64,000 nucleotides of DNA from Theocolax elegans (GCA_026168455.1 CM047431.1:24431365-24495364); one strand, 5' to 3'. Shown: positions 10,330 to 22,540, counted from the stretch's first letter. Program-made: numbers and translations. Notes: generated from the sequence alone by a model not told the origin.

Positions 10330-10347
10330 GTCCGCTGATCCCCCAGC
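10315..10347 (+). promoter_or_regulatory. hairpin over the Gypsy-2 gag stop (frameshift candidate)
   Basis: GCTGGGGGA at 10315-10323 pairs perfectly with TCCCCCAGC at 10339-10347, leaving a 15-base loop that contains the gag TAA (10327-10329). The GGG GGA codons in the 5' arm could allow slippage into the -1 frame, in which pol is open from before this point. Seen directly: stem, stop and frames. Frameshifting itself is inferred. Confidence 0.55.
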
Positions 10348-12752
10348 AGCACTCCTTAAATCTCGCCGGGAAGGTTAAATATAATCCGCCGGTGGAGAAG
10401 CAGGAGAATGCCGTAGGTGGTGAAGAGAGGCAAGCCGAGAATCACGTTACGCCGGAGGTAGACATGAAGCGGTTGAAGAAACGAGGTTTATGTTTTCTCC
10501 AGCCGGAAGCCGTTGATTTTTCTCTAGGTGAAGCGGAATATTCGCGGAAAAGTCTACAAACGTTTCGTGAAAGGGTGAGGCAAAAGGAGAGTGAAGTAGC
10601 CACGCCAGTACAGCCCAATGAGGATCTCGAAGAAGAACGAGAATTCTCGAGGCTACACATAGTGCAACGCGCCGTAGAGATGCTCTCAGCCCCATCGCCG
10701 CTTGACTTGCCGGTAGAGAAGGAGGTAGATTGTATTCCGACGCCGAATCCAAGAAGTACGGGAGCGATTCCCAAGAGGACGCGGACGGAATTATGTATTC
10801 CGCCGCCGAATGGAGAGGAGAAGCAAGAAGTCCGTCGACACGACGAGAATGTAGCAGCTACGTCGGCCGATAATAGGAATTTCCTAGAACTGAATCTCGG
10901 AGGAGAGAGTTATAGTGCGCTGTTTGATCCAGGAGCCATGATTTCGCTCGCTGGACCTAGAGTAACGGCGAGATTCAGAAATCGGTTGGAACCATGTGAA
11001 ACTGCAATTAAAAGCGTCACAGGTGATGTCCGCCGAGTAATAGGAATCCTAAATATTAGTTTGGAAATAGACGGATACGCCGAAATAATTCCGCTCAAAG
11101 CCATGAATGTCCTAGACCATGATGTTATACTAGGCATGGACTTCTGCCGGATTTTCGACGTAGATACCCGCCTAGGTAGAGGAGAGTGGCGAGCACGAGA
11201 AGGAAAATGGAGAACCTTCGCCGCCACAGCAGAAGACGGAGAAGCGACGATATATGCTGAATGCGCTGGCATCCAGGAGTTACGGGATGACCAACGAGAA
11301 CGTGTGAGGCGTCTCGTAGAAGGCATATTGCCGGAACCGTCGGATACTTTCGGCGCAACTGACCTAACCGAACATCACATTGATGTCGGAGATGCATCAC
11401 CTATAATGCATAAGGTTCGCCGGTTGTCGCCGAGGATGTTGGAGATCGCGCGAGATGAAGTAAATAAGATGCTGCGTAATGATATTATTGAGAGGTCTGC
11501 CAGTGATTGGAGCAGTGCGCCGGTGATGGTTAAGAAACCTGATGGATCGATACGGTTTTGCATAGACTACCGTGATCTCAATAAGGTGACTAAAAAGGAC
11601 GGATATCCGATGGCTACGATGGATTCCATTCTTGATAAGATGAGACGGGCAAAGTGCATTACGAAAATCGACCTGAAGCAGGCGTATTTTCAGATAATGA
11701 TGGAAGCAACCAGCCGGAAGTATACCGCCTTTGCCGTGCCAGGATCAGGGCAATTCCAGTTTAAAAGAATGCCGTTCGGTCTCACAAATGCGCCGAAAAC
11801 GTTCCAGCGTCTAGTAGATGCGTTATTCAGACCAGAGTACGAGCCGTATATCTTCTGTTACCTAGATGATATAATCATAGTAACAGAAGATTTTGACGAG
11901 CATCTGAAGTGGCTGGAGTTAGTATTGAGAAAGCTCGTGGATGCTGGACTGATGGTAAACCGGGATAAGTGCGAGTTTTGCTGTTCCAGTGTAACGTATT
12001 TAGGCTTTATCCTGGATAGCCAAGGATTGCGCCCTGATCCAGAGAAAGTTTCGCCGGTAGTAGAATACCCAGAGCCCCGCAATGTCAGAGAATTGCGCCG
12101 GTTCCTGGGAATGGTCGGGTGGTACGCCAGGTTCATAGAAAAGGACTCTGAGCTGAAAGTACCTTTGGTAAAACTTCTCCGTAAAAGCCAAGAGTGGACG
12201 TGGGGACATGAGCAACAGGAGGCGTTCGACGCTCTAAAGAAAGCTCTAACCCAGGCGCCAGTGCTCGCAAGGCCGGACTTCAGTAAGCCGTTTACTATCC
12301 AGTGCGACGCCAGTAATTTCGCCTTGGGAGCCGTCCTCACACAGGAGAAGGAAGATGGAGAGCATCCAATCGTATACATCAGCCGAGTGCTGACGCCGGC
12401 TGAGAAGAATTATACGACGTCGGAGAAGGAGTGTCTCGCCATGTTATGGGCGATTAAGAAGTTGCATCCATACATCGAAGGTTACACCTTTACGGTCATT
12501 ACTGACCATAGTGCCCTTCGATGGCTGCAGAATCTCAAGGACCCAACTGGCCGTCTTGCCAGATGGGCCTTGGAGATGCAGCAATGGGACTTCAAGGTGG
12601 TACATAGGAAGGGGGCTATGAACCACGTCCCAGACGCCTTGTCCAGGATGTTTCCGTCGGAAGAGGAAGATGTAGCCGCGTTTGAAGAGATAGCGGACCA
12701 ATGGTATCTTAAGATGCTGAAAGAAGTGCCAGAACGTCCAGCTAAATTCAAC
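10332..12752 (+). pseudogene. pol: Gypsy-2 pol, 5' part: protease, RT, RNase H
   Basis: Open in the -1 frame relative to gag, with no clear ATG needed at the start (a GTG at 10392 is just an internal codon; the first in-frame ATG is at 10464). Retropepsin active site SALFDPGAMISL (about 10913); RT motifs IDYRDLNKVT, FGLTNAPKTF and the catalytic FCYLDDIII (about 11855); RNase H with QCDASNFALGAVL, TSEKECLAMLWAI, TDHSALRWL and HVPDALSR, so all four acidic positions are present. No stop is found before the foldback element enters at 12753, after ERPAKFN. Coding resumes in the same register at 18831. Disrupted only by that insertion and one later stop. Confidence 0.92.
12744..12752. repeat. 9-bp target duplication, left copy (foldback element)
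   Basis: AAATTCAAC directly before the inverted repeat start; an identical copy sits at 18831-18839 directly after the other end. Nine bases is the duplication length known for Drosophila FB and Mutator-like elements. Confidence 0.9.
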
Positions 12753-14839
12753 ACGTCTATTAAGCTGGCACAGCCACTTTCAAACGCCACAATTTAACCT
12801 ATACCCTAATTTATTGCTAATTTATTGCTAATTTATTACGCAAAAACCAATTTTATTGCTCCAGCCGTTTCCGAGAAACCGTGGCTGTGCTACCTTAAGT
12901 CTTAAGCTGGCACAGCCACAGCTGTAACTTTGCTTCTATTGGTTATTTTTTCGCGATCCAAAGTGCATATTTTATTGCTAATTTATTGCTCTTAATTGGC
13001 ATAGGTAGCGTACAAAAAACATTTGTTTATTTAACAAATGCGGACCCCGGCAATATGCGAAATCCCTTAATTGCTTAAAAAAATATTTCCAGTACAAACT
13101 CGAAGTTCCCTAATGTAATGCTAATTTATTGCTAATTTATTACGCAAAAAACCAATTTTATTGCTCCAAGCGTTTCCGGAAAACCGTGGCTGTGCTACCT
13201 TAAGTCTTAAGCTGGCACAGCCACAGCTGTAACTTTGCTTCTAATGGTTATTTTTCGCGATCCAAAGTGCATATTTTATTGCTAATTTATTGCTCTTAAT
13301 TGGCATAGGTAGCGTACAATAAATATTTGTTTATTTAACAAATTCGGACCCCGGCAATATGCGTAAATCCCTTAATTGCTTAAAAAATATTTCCAGTACA
13401 AATTCGATGTGCCCTAATTTATTGCTAATTTATTGCTAATTTATTACGCAAAAACCAATTTTTATTGCTTCAGCCGTTTCCGAGAAACCGTGGCTGTGCT
13501 ACCTTAAGTCTTAAGCTGGCATAGCCACAGCTGTAACTTTGTTTCTAATGGTTTATTTTTTCGCGATCCAAAGTGCATATTTTATTGCTAATTTATTGCT
13601 CTTAATTGGCATAGGTAGCGTACAAAAATATTTGTTTATTTAACAAATGCGGACCCCGGCAATATGCGAAAATCCCTTAATTGCTTAAAAAATATTTCCA
13701 GTACAAATTCGATGTGTCCTAATTTATTGCTAATTTATTACGCAAAAACCAATTTTATTGCTCCAGCCGTTTCCGAGAAACAGTGGCTGTGCTACCTTAA
13801 GTCTTAAGCTGGCATGCCACAGCTGAAACTTTGTTTCTAATGGTTATTTTTTCGCGATCCAAAGTGCATATTTTATTGCTAATTTATTGCTCTTAATTGG
13901 CATAGGTAGCGTACAAAAAATATTTGTTTATTTAACAAATGCGGACCCCGGCAATATGCGAAATCCCTTAATTGCTTAAAAAATATTTTCCAGTACAAAT
14001 CGATGTGTCCTAATTTATTGCTAATTTATTACGCAAAAACCAATTTTATTGCTCCAGCCGTTTCCGAGAAACAGTGGCTGTGCTACCTTAAGTCTTAAGC
14101 TGGCATGCCACAGCTGAAACTTTGTTTCTAATGGTTATTTTTTTCGCGATCCAAAGTGCATATTTTATTGCTAATTTATTGCTCTTAATTGGCATAGGTA
14201 GCGTACAAAAAATATTTGTTTATTTAACAAATGCGGACCCCGGCAATATGCGAAATCCCTTAATTGCTTAAAAAATATTTCCAGTACAAACTCGAAGTTC
14301 CCTAATGTAATGCTAATTTATTGCTAATTTATTACGCCAAAACCAATTTTATTGCTCCAAGCGTTTCCGGAAAACCGTGGCTGTGCTACCTAAGTCTTAA
14401 GCTGGCATAGCCACAGCTGTAACTTTGTTTCTAATGGTTATTTTTTCGCGATCCAAAGTGCATATTTTATTGCTAATTTATTGCTCTTAATTGGCATAGG
14501 TAGCGTACAATAAATATTGTTATTTAACAAATTCGGACCCCGGCAATATGCGTAAATCCCTTAATTGCTTAAAAATATTTCCAGTACAAATTCGATGTGC
14601 CCTAATTTATTGCTAATTTATTGCTAATTTATTACGCAAAAACCAATTTTATTGCTTCAGCCGTTTCCGAGAAACCGTGGCTGTGCTACCTTAAGTCTTA
14701 AGCTGGCATAGCCACAGCTGTAACTTTGTTTCTAATGGTTATTTTTTCGCGATCCAAAGTGCATATTTTATTGCTAATTTATTGCTCTTAATTGGCATAG
14801 GTAGCGTACAATAAATATTTGTTTATTAACATATATTTA
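12753..14839 (+). repeat. left arm of foldback element, ~300-bp tandem units
   Basis: About seven units. Landmarks recur near 12895, 13200, 13505, 13800, 14090, 14393 and 14693 (TTAAGTCTTAAGCTGGCA), a spacing close to 300 bases. Each unit also holds a palindrome built on GTGGCTGTGCTACC...GGCACAGCCAC, runs of GCTAATTTATT, TTCGCGATCCAAAGTGC, and GCGGACCCCGGCAATATGCG. Units differ by small indels and single bases. Confidence 0.92.
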
Positions 14840-14948
14840 CTTTTAATATTTCTTTCTTGTCTTGTAGAATTTTCTACACACACACACACACCTTATATAT
14901 AGGATTAAAATTATTTATTTTCTATATAATTTAAAATGATTATTAATG

Positions 14949-14950
<2 letters not shown>

Positions 14951-14994
<44 letters not shown>
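14951..14994. repeat. (TG)n microsatellite
   Basis: A run of about 20 TG dinucleotides, followed by mixed TA/CA repeats to about 15089. A short (CA)n run lies at 14877-14891. The small cysteine-valine frames here are only microsatellite translations. Confidence 0.9.
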
Positions 14995-15089
14995 ACATTG
15001 CTTTATTTCAACCATATACATATACACACATATATACATATGTACATACATACATATATTTGTGTATATATATGTGTGTGTATATATAT

Positions 15090-15658
15090 GGGCTATTTCA
15101 CGTCAAGTGGTACGATGAAAATTTTAAATCGCTCCAAAATTTGAGAACAGGTTGGAAATATCTTCCAGAAGATAGAAAAAAAATTATAGGTGTAAAAAAT
15201 ATTTTGCCTAAGAGTTATTTTACCATAAAAATGGTAATTTTTCAATTTTTTAGAAAAATTTCTATTTTTAAAGCTATTTATCTCAAAATCTGTTGTTTTT
15301 TTGAAAAAACATTAGAAACAACTTTTGTTCAAAATAATCTTTAGAACTTATCTACCTGGGTTACAATTCTTAATTTTAAAATCTCGAAGAGATAGAACGC
15401 CCGGAAATATTGAATATCAAAAAAAGGCGACCACGCCACAATCGATTTTGATCTAACACCGCTCAAAAGATCACATTTTTTGAGAGCTTTCGAATGGCGG
15501 TGGTTAGATTATTGGCCAAGACCGCTGGTGTAAGTTATGCTTCATAAACCTCATAAAATCACTAATTTTCATGTATTTTAGGGCATAACCTACAACAGCG
15601 GTCTTGGCCAATAATCTAACCAACGCCATTCGAGAGCTCTCGAAAAATGTGATCTTTT
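15090..15658 (+). mobile_element. partial copy of the 27-kb palindromic repeat
   Basis: Starts GGGCTATTTCACGTCAAGTG after a TATATA run, exactly like the element at 27250, and follows its left arm through CGACCACGCCACAAT to the inner hairpin (GGTCTTGGCCAATAATCTAACC in both orientations near 15510 and 15600). It lacks the outer right arm, so it is truncated. Confidence 0.75.
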
Positions 15659-15959
15659 AAAAGTTTGATCGTGCGGAAAAAGATAGAAGGATGGCTACGG
15701 GGGATGAAAAGTGTCATTTTCCGCCGTAAAAACGCTTTTTTTTCATCGTTTAACTTGAAATTTCAAACTATTGTCATATTTTTATTGTCTTTATATTTTG
15801 GAGTTAAACTTGTGTCTATATTTGAAAGATGGAGGAAAAATTTGATCGTTCGGAAAATGATAGAGGGTACTTTACAATGGATAAAAAGTGTCAGAATTGC
15901 CGAAATACGCTTATTTATCGTTTAACTTAAAATTTCTCACTATTGTGATACTTTATTTT

Positions 15960-16560
15960 TTTTTATATTGGTAAGTAATCGTAGCGGCATAGCTACATAC
16001 ACTCTTACCTGAATAAACACATATACACACGTACACACACACACTCTCTCTGTCTCTCACTCTTTGCCTTTCTTTATCCAAAATACGATTTTCCCTTTTA
16101 ACTGCTCTTTACTTTTCCTCGATCCTTTATTACCTTGTTTTCGTCCTCGAAACCTTTTGTTTCTACCTTTTCACGCCGAACGTGATAAAACGAGGACGAG
16201 CGTTTACGGTCGGGCCTGACGCAGTCTTTCCCGTTGCACCGGACAGGGACTTCCCCGCCCATGTGCGCCACACGTGGAAAGACTTAGGTTTCGCGCATCC
16301 TTTCTTTATTACTCCGTTTTCCACCACCTTCTTCCTTCCTAATTTTCCTGGAGTATAATGGCGAGAGACAAAACAAAACAGATAGACTCAAGCACTCGCC
16401 GCGACAACACCTTGGTCCGACTCTCGTCGAGCGCTGCGCTCCGAGACACCAAGCCGCATAGTTTTATTCTCCTAATTATAAGCATTTTTGTATTCACATA
16501 GTTTTGCAACTTAGTAGTTCAATAAATATACTCAGGACTTATTATATAAATTGTTACTAT
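15960..16560. other. LTR-like or unassigned block in the foldback loop
   Basis: A pyrimidine-rich stretch (16030-16140) leads into a GC-rich middle (16180-16460) and then TTCAATAAATATACTCAGG, which resembles an LTR with a polyadenylation signal. Clear TG...CA ends or a duplication were not found, so a solo LTR is only a suggestion. Confidence 0.3.
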
Positions 16561-16983
16561 TATTTATGCACCCGCGCCCACAAATACTTGTCTTTAGTAT
16601 TAGAAAGGAGTTGAAACAGTTTTATCATTCTGAAAAAGGTAGGTGGATAGTTACAGGCGATAAAAATTTTATTTTTGCAGAACTACTGCGATTTATATCA
16701 GTAATTCAAAATTTTTTGTTCTTTACTGTATATTAACTAATAATACTTAACTATTAAAGTTTGTGTTATACGATATTGTTTCATTATTTTCGATTTCTGA
16801 GAATATGACATCAGTTTGAAATTTCGAGATAATCGAAAACGTTTTTACGGCAAAAATGACACTTTTCATTACCTGTAGCCACCCTTCTATCTTTTTCCGT
16901 ACGATCAAAATTTTGCTACATCTTTCTAATATAGACACAAGTTTAACTTCAAAATAAGTAGACATTAAAATATGACAACATTT

Positions 16984-18830
16984 TGAAATCACATCGAATT
17001 TACAGTAGAAATATTTTTTTAAGCAACTAAGGGATTTTCGCATATTGCCGGGGTCCGAATTTGTTAAATAAACAAATATCTTTTGTACGCTACCTATTCC
17101 AATTAAGAGCAATAAATTAGCAATAAAATATGCACTTTGGATCGCGAAAAAATACCATTAGAAACAAAGTTACAGCTGTGGCTATGCCAGCTTAAGACTT
17201 AAGGTAGCACAGCCACGGTTTCTCGGAAACGGCTGGAGCAATAAAATTGGTTTTTGCGTAATAAATTAGCAATAAATTAGCAATAAATTAGCAATAAATT
17301 AGGGCACATCGAATTTGTAATGGAAATATTTTTAAGCAATTAAGGGATTTTCGCATATTGCCGGGGTCCGCATTAGTTAAATAAACAAATATTTTTTGTA
17401 CGCTACCTATGCCAATTAAGAGCAATAAATTAGCAATAAAATATGCACTTTGGATCGCGAAAAAATAACCATTAGAAACAAAGTTTCAGCTGTGGCATGC
17501 CAGCTTAAGACTTAAGGTAGCACAGCCACTGTTTCTCGGAAACGGCTGGAGCAATAAAATTGGTTTTTGCGTAATAAATTAGCAATAAATTAGGACACAT
17601 CGAATTTGTACTGGAAATATTTTTTAAGCAATTAAGGGATTTTCGCATATTGCCGCGGGTCCGCATTTGTTAAATAAACAAATTTTTTGTACGCTACCTA
17701 TGCCAATTAAGAGCAATAAATTAGCAATAAAATATGCACTTTGGATCGCGAAAAAATAACCATTAGAAACAAAGTTTCAGCTGTGGCATGCCAGCTTAAG
17801 ACTTAAGGTAGCACAGCCACTGTTTCTCGGAAACGGCTGGAGCAATAAAATTGGTTTTTGCGTAATAAATTAGCAATAAATTAGGACACAATCGAATTTG
17901 TACTGGAAATATTTTTAAGCATTAATGGGATTTTCGCATATTGCCGGGGTCCGCATTTGTTAATAAACAAATATTTTGTACGCTACCTATGCAATTAAGA
18001 GCAATAAATTAGCAATAAATATGCACTTTGTCGCGAGAAAAAATAACCATTAGAAACAAAGTTTCAGCTGTGGCATGCCAGCTTAAGACTTAAGGTAGCA
18101 CAGCCACGGTTCTCGGAAACGGCTGGAGCAATAAAATTGGTTTTTGCGTAATATTAGCAATAAATTAGCAATAAATTAGGACACATCGAATTTGACTGGA
18201 AAATTTTTAAGCAATAAGGGATTTACGCATATTGCCGGGGTCCGAATTTGTTAAATAAACAAATATTATTGTACGTACCTATGCCAATTAAGAGCAATAA
18301 ATTAGCAATAAAATATGCACTTTGGATCGCGAAAAAATCCCATAGAAGCAAAGTTACAGCTGTGGCTGTGCCAGCTTAAGACTTAAGGTAGCACCCACGG
18401 TTTCTCGGAAACGGCTGGAGCAATAAAATTGGTTTTTGCGTAATAAATTAGCAATAAATTAGCAATAAATTAGGGCACATCGAATTTGTACTGGAAATAT
18501 TTTTTAAGCAATTAAGGGATTTTCGCATATTGCCGGGGTCCGCATTTGTTAAATAAACAAATGTTTTTTGTACGCTACCTATGCCAATTAAGAGCAATAA
18601 ATTAGCAATAAAATATGCACTTTGGATCGCGAAAAAATAACCAATAGAAGCAAAGTTACAGCTGTGGCTGTGCCAGCTTAAGACTTAAGGTAGCACAGCC
18701 ACGGTTTCTCGGAAACGGCTGGAGCAATAAAATTGGTTTTTGCGTAATAAATTAGCAATAAATTAGCAATAAATTAGGGTATAGGTTAAATTGTGGCGTT
18801 TGAAAGTGGCTGTGCCAGCTTAATAGACGT
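16984..18830 (-). repeat. right arm of foldback element, inverted ~300-bp tandem units
   Basis: About six units in the orientation opposite to the left arm. The inverted landmark TGCCAGCTTAAGACTTAAGG recurs near 17187, 17500, 17790, 18078, 18372 and 18670. It ends in GGCTGTGCCAGCTTAATAGACGT, the exact inverse of the left terminus. The units around 17900-18420 carry several more small deletions than the rest. Confidence 0.92.
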
Positions 18831-20051
18831 AAATTCAACGGTTGGAAGGTAGAGAACGGCTTATTGTATCGCCACAGATACGACCCATTACTCGACCCAA
18901 TAACTACGCCGGAAGAAGGTTGGAGGCTAGTTGTGCCAGCAAATCATCGTCAACAAGTGTTACAAGAGTCGCACTGTGTCACGTCTGCTGGGCACTTAGG
19001 GATCGAGAAGACGTACGACAAACTGGCCAGAGACTATTATTGGAAGGGCATGTAGTATGACACCCATGACTTCGTACGTAGTTGCCAGACCTGCCAGCAA
19101 TACAAGGTATCGCAGACAGGACCCGTCGGATTAATGGGAAGCCGGATCGTAGAGAGACCATGGGCAGTGGTAGCCGCTGATCTCATGGAATTTCCACCAA
19201 GCAAGAGCCAGTGTCGATACTTGGTGGTATTCCAGGATCTCTTCACCCGGTGGATTGAGGTGAAACCTCTGAGGTCAGCAGATGGAAAGTCGGTTGCGAG
19301 GGCGTTCGAGGAATTGGTGTTATTCCGTTGGGAGACGCCAGATTACTTTCTCTCAGACAATGGTCGAGAATTCGACAATAAGTTGTTGAAAGCTACCTTG
19401 GCGGAGTACGGGGTTAAGCACGTTACGACGCCTCCGTACTTTCCCCAGGCTAACCCGGTCGAGAGAAGTAATAGAACGCTGAAGGCGATGATAGCAGCAT
19501 TTGTGGGTGGAGACCATCGGAATTGGGACGTGCACGTGCACGAATTTCGCCATGCCGTGAACACCGCCGTACAGTCCTCCACTAAGGTGTCACCTGCCTT
19601 TTTGAATTTCGGCAGACACCCTAAGCCAGTGAAAAGCTTGAGGAGAGAGGTAGAAGGTCATAGACCAGTCGTTAAAATTCCGCCGGAGGTATGGGAGGAG
19701 AGAATGAAACGTTTAGATGCCCTGCGAGATTTGGTAGCTCGACACATAGATCAAGCACGTACCAAGCAGGAGAAACAGTATAATAAGGGACGTAAAGACG
19801 TTAGTTTTTCCGTAGGAGATTTAGTACTTAGACGAGTACATACGTTATCTAACGCCGCGAATAAATATTCCGCCAAACTTGCGCCGAAATATGAAGGACC
19901 GTTCGATATCGTACAAGTGTTGTCCCCTACAGTGTATGTGTTGGGTAGTGGTGAAGGAAACAGTCGGAAAATTGCGAAATCGCATGTCACCGAATTAAAA
20001 CGTTTTATTCAACCCCGCAGATGTGTGTCACAAAGGAAGACAGGAGAATAA
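18831..20051 (+). pseudogene. Gypsy-2 pol, 3' part: integrase
   Basis: Begins with the second 9-bp duplication, in the same reading register as the upstream pol. It carries the HHCC finger (SHCVTSAGHLG...CQTCQ, 18970-19110), the DDE core with D in VVAADLM, D in LSDNGREF and E in NPVERSNRTLK (19160-19480), and a GPF-type C-terminal module (KLAPKYEGPFDIVQV, about 19880). There is no chromodomain. A TAG at 19053-19055, inside the zinc-finger region after YYWKGM, breaks the frame. The catalytic triad is otherwise complete. Confidence 0.9.
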
Positions 20052-20584
20052 TCCCCGCCGGTGCTAGAGCAGAGGAATAGGGTAGGCCCTACGGCAAAAT
20101 TACCCGTCAGGGAGCCCTAAGAAGAAGAGAAGAAGAAGAAAAGAAGAAGAAGAAACCGTCGGTAGTTGTGAGTGAGAAGAAAGATTAAGACATAGAGTTA
20201 AGATGTAGATAAGAAGAAAACCGTCGGTAGTAGAGGAGAATACGCCGGAAGAGAGAGGGAATAGGTATAATAATATCATTTTTTTTATTAATTATGCTAT
20301 TTTCTATTTTTATTATTTATTTTTATTTTATAATGGTGGTGGTTATTGAATAAATAAATAAAATTTAAAATGTACAATTCGGTCCGACGCCCGTGCGAGG
20401 GAAGAAGTAGTATCGCGAACGAATCGTTGTTAGGAGAGTAGTAGTAGTTGTAAGAGTTATTTTAAATTATATGATATATAATTGAGGGTGAATAACTTTT
20501 GTGTAATGAGTAAAAGTAGTTAGAGTAAGAGGTTGTAGTAAACCGAAGGACACCGGGGGTGTTTCGGTTTAGGAGGGGGCTGTT
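20052..20584 (+). other. Gypsy-2 3' untranslated region with GAA run and polypurine tract
   Basis: Non-coding. It includes an AAG/GAA-rich purine run (about 20117-20155), repeated AACCGTCGGTAGT phrases, and AGGAGGGGGCTGTT just before the 3' LTR (about 20571-20584), which fits a polypurine tract. No envelope frame is present. Confidence 0.75.
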
Positions 20585-22540
20585 TGTGACGTTGTAAAAT
20601 ATACAACGCACAAGTACATGCACATGGCTTGCATTTATAAGTCATGTGCATGCATACTTTTAATTTATATTAGTTCGCGATCGCGTCGCAGGTAGCGAAT
20701 CCCTCGCAGGCGGACCGAAGTGCACCGATGCACTTTTAATATAAACACTGATACCCACGGTATGGGTATGTTTTAGAGTCGATCGGTACCCGACGGTAGT
20801 AAGCGGACTACGACCCAGACCACGGCCGCGAGGTATCGTGAGCCAAGGACCGAGCCCAGGTCGTCTCACGATACCTGGCGTATCCGCTGCTGATGACAAC
20901 AAGACGGGAGGTTAGGCGGCGTCCTAACCTCAACCGTCACACGTGCTCAGCAGACGACGACGGCTGAGATGGCGCATGGGTGCGCGCACGCCCGAACTGC
21001 GTACTAGTAGTCGGGAGAGCCAGGGTGCTCCCCCACCTTACACCCGTATACCGGGGAACGCGGCACCGACGGCGACGCTCGTGCGGCACTAGGCGTGGTG
21101 CGCGGGAAGGGGGGATCACTCGAGCAGCGAGAGTGTTGCGCGCGCGAAGACGCTCGAGTGAGCGACCGTAGTGGGACTATGGGTGGGAGCACGCGGAGCG
21201 AGGGGAGCGCGAGTAGAGCAGGAGTCGCGTTATACCTAATTGATACGGTATACCGCGGCATATTAGAATGTATATATATAGATATAAACGGTGCGCGCAC
21301 ACCTATGTGTTGGGGTATACCTTTATACATAGCGCGCACGTATATTAATATTAGATTGATTAGTTTAGCTAGTAGCGTCGTTAATTTTAAATAAAAATTA
21401 GGTAGATCCGTCGGTAGAGTTTGGGCGATTTTTAATAATTTTATAGTATGTATATAGTTGTAAATAGTTGTTGGAATTAAATATCAATTATGGTATGAGT
21501 GTGTCGGGATAGTCAGTAGTAATTATATAGCCGGTAGGCACGGGGCGGCAGCACCGACTGGGTTACCGATATGGTAATTTATCATTTGTAATGCGCGCCT
21601 TCCGAGTGTCGGGGATGATTGGTTGCGTGGTCGACCCAATAATGAACAGGTTGGTGGTGACGTAAACCACTATTATTGGATAGTCGGCCTTGACGGAAAT
21701 AAGATCAAGGCTGACTACGCGTATCGATCACGCAATCAACCACCCTAATCAACGCCGGTAGATAAGGAATATAGTAAGATAGAGCAGGATAGCGATAGGG
21801 TGGGGAGGAAAATCCTTAATTTTGGGGATCAAGCCACGCCGCGAGCCGGATGAAGAAGCCGGTCTCGAGGATTCGCTACCAGATCGTCCGAGGAGACAGA
21901 CGGGATTCGCTACCTGATCGTCCGACGAGGCAGTCGTGTTTTTGCAGAGTTGTAGTTTTATTAGTTAGAGGCGAAGTAGCCATTTTTCATAGTAGAGTAG
22001 AGTAGCGTTAGAGTTTGTAGTCGAGGTGTGAGTGGAGTTACACAAGCTAATTAGGCGAGTAAATTTACGGTTAGCCCGACGGGCGGCCGAATTATTTTAA
22101 ATATAATATTGTTATATATATTTGCCGGACGGACGGAGTTGCGTGAGTGGGTGCACGTGTGTGAGCCGGTCGCGGATCGCGGTTAATATTGTGTCGGTGC
22201 CGGACTTATAATATTATTTTGAATTTTTAAATAAATGAGTTGTGATTAAAGAGTAAATTCGTGAGTGTTATTTAAAGTAATTTTCCTTTACTCTGAAAGC
22301 CGCCGGTTCTGAGGTGGTCAGCCGTCGGGATTCCCTCTGTGACGAGGAGTCGAGGTGGAGATTTGCCGGGTTGCCGAGTAGTGTTGTAAAGTAATTATTC
22401 ATTTTTATTTAAATATCGCCAGGCGCCCAATTAAATACAAATCGGCGATATCTAGCCATTTTCAACGTCGCTACGACGGAACCTCCGCCGGGTTATAATT
22501 TAATCCACTTAGATTTTTCCCGACGAAAAGTAGCGTCGCA
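20585..22540 (+). mobile_element. 3' LTR of Gypsy-2
   Basis: 1956 bases, TGTGACGTTG...GCGTCGCA, nearly identical to the 5' copy. Differences seen include A/G at 5' position 5229, A/C near 5389, A/G near 5788, A/G near 5849, G/T near 6134, a GT/TAT indel near 6517, a ~12-base shortening near 6595, and C/T near 6876. It is followed by the ACTT duplication. Confidence 0.93.

Larger units (their letters stand above)
14840..16983. other. loop of the foldback element
   Basis: No recognisable gene. From left to right it contains short (CA)n and (TG)n runs, a partial copy of the 1.26-kb palindromic repeat (15090-15658), repeated segments containing GATCGTNCGGAAAANGATAGA (about 15663-15930, again inverted near 16850-16920, and a looser plus copy near 16600), and a GC-richer LTR-like block (15960-16560). 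The loop seems assembled from other repeats. Confidence 0.6.
12753..18830. mobile_element. foldback element with tandem-repeat inverted arms
   Basis: A 6078-base insertion in Gypsy-2 pol. Both ends begin ACGTCTATTAAGCTGGCACA in inverted orientation and are flanked by the 9-bp duplication AAATTCAAC. Each arm (about 2 kb) is a head-to-tail array of ~300-base units; the loop between them is 2.2 kb. Long arms made of tandem repeats plus a 9-bp duplication are the signature of FB foldback elements. No transposase is recognisable, so it would be non-autonomous. It is the youngest layer of the nest here. Confidence 0.88.
5141..22540 (+). mobile_element. Gypsy-2, complete LTR retrotransposon nested in Gypsy-1 gag
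   Basis: A 17.4-kb unit: 5' LTR, tRNA-Lys primer site, leader, gag, pol (split by a 6.1-kb foldback element), purine-rich 3' region and 3' LTR. Without the foldback insertion it is about 11.3 kb. No env-like frame follows integrase. The two LTRs differ at about eight positions plus small indels over 1.96 kb, so insertion was recent. It lies opposite in strand to its host element. Confidence 0.93.

Noticed and set aside
10392..10394. GTG at 10392 as the pol start
   Set aside because: The pol frame is already open upstream through the gag overlap, so frameshifting is more likely than a new non-ATG start in a eukaryote.
14936..15344. Frames starting with repeated CVCVCV
   Set aside because: Translation of a (TG)n microsatellite running into a palindromic repeat.
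12753..18830. Satellite array or CRISPR-like array
   Set aside because: The ~300-bp repeats are split into two inverted arms with defined ends and a 9-bp duplication, which fits a foldback transposon. The genome is eukaryotic, with no spacer-repeat pattern.
20052..20584. Envelope gene after Gypsy-2 integrase
   Set aside because: No open frame of useful length, no signal peptide or membrane segment; the region is purine-rich and non-coding.
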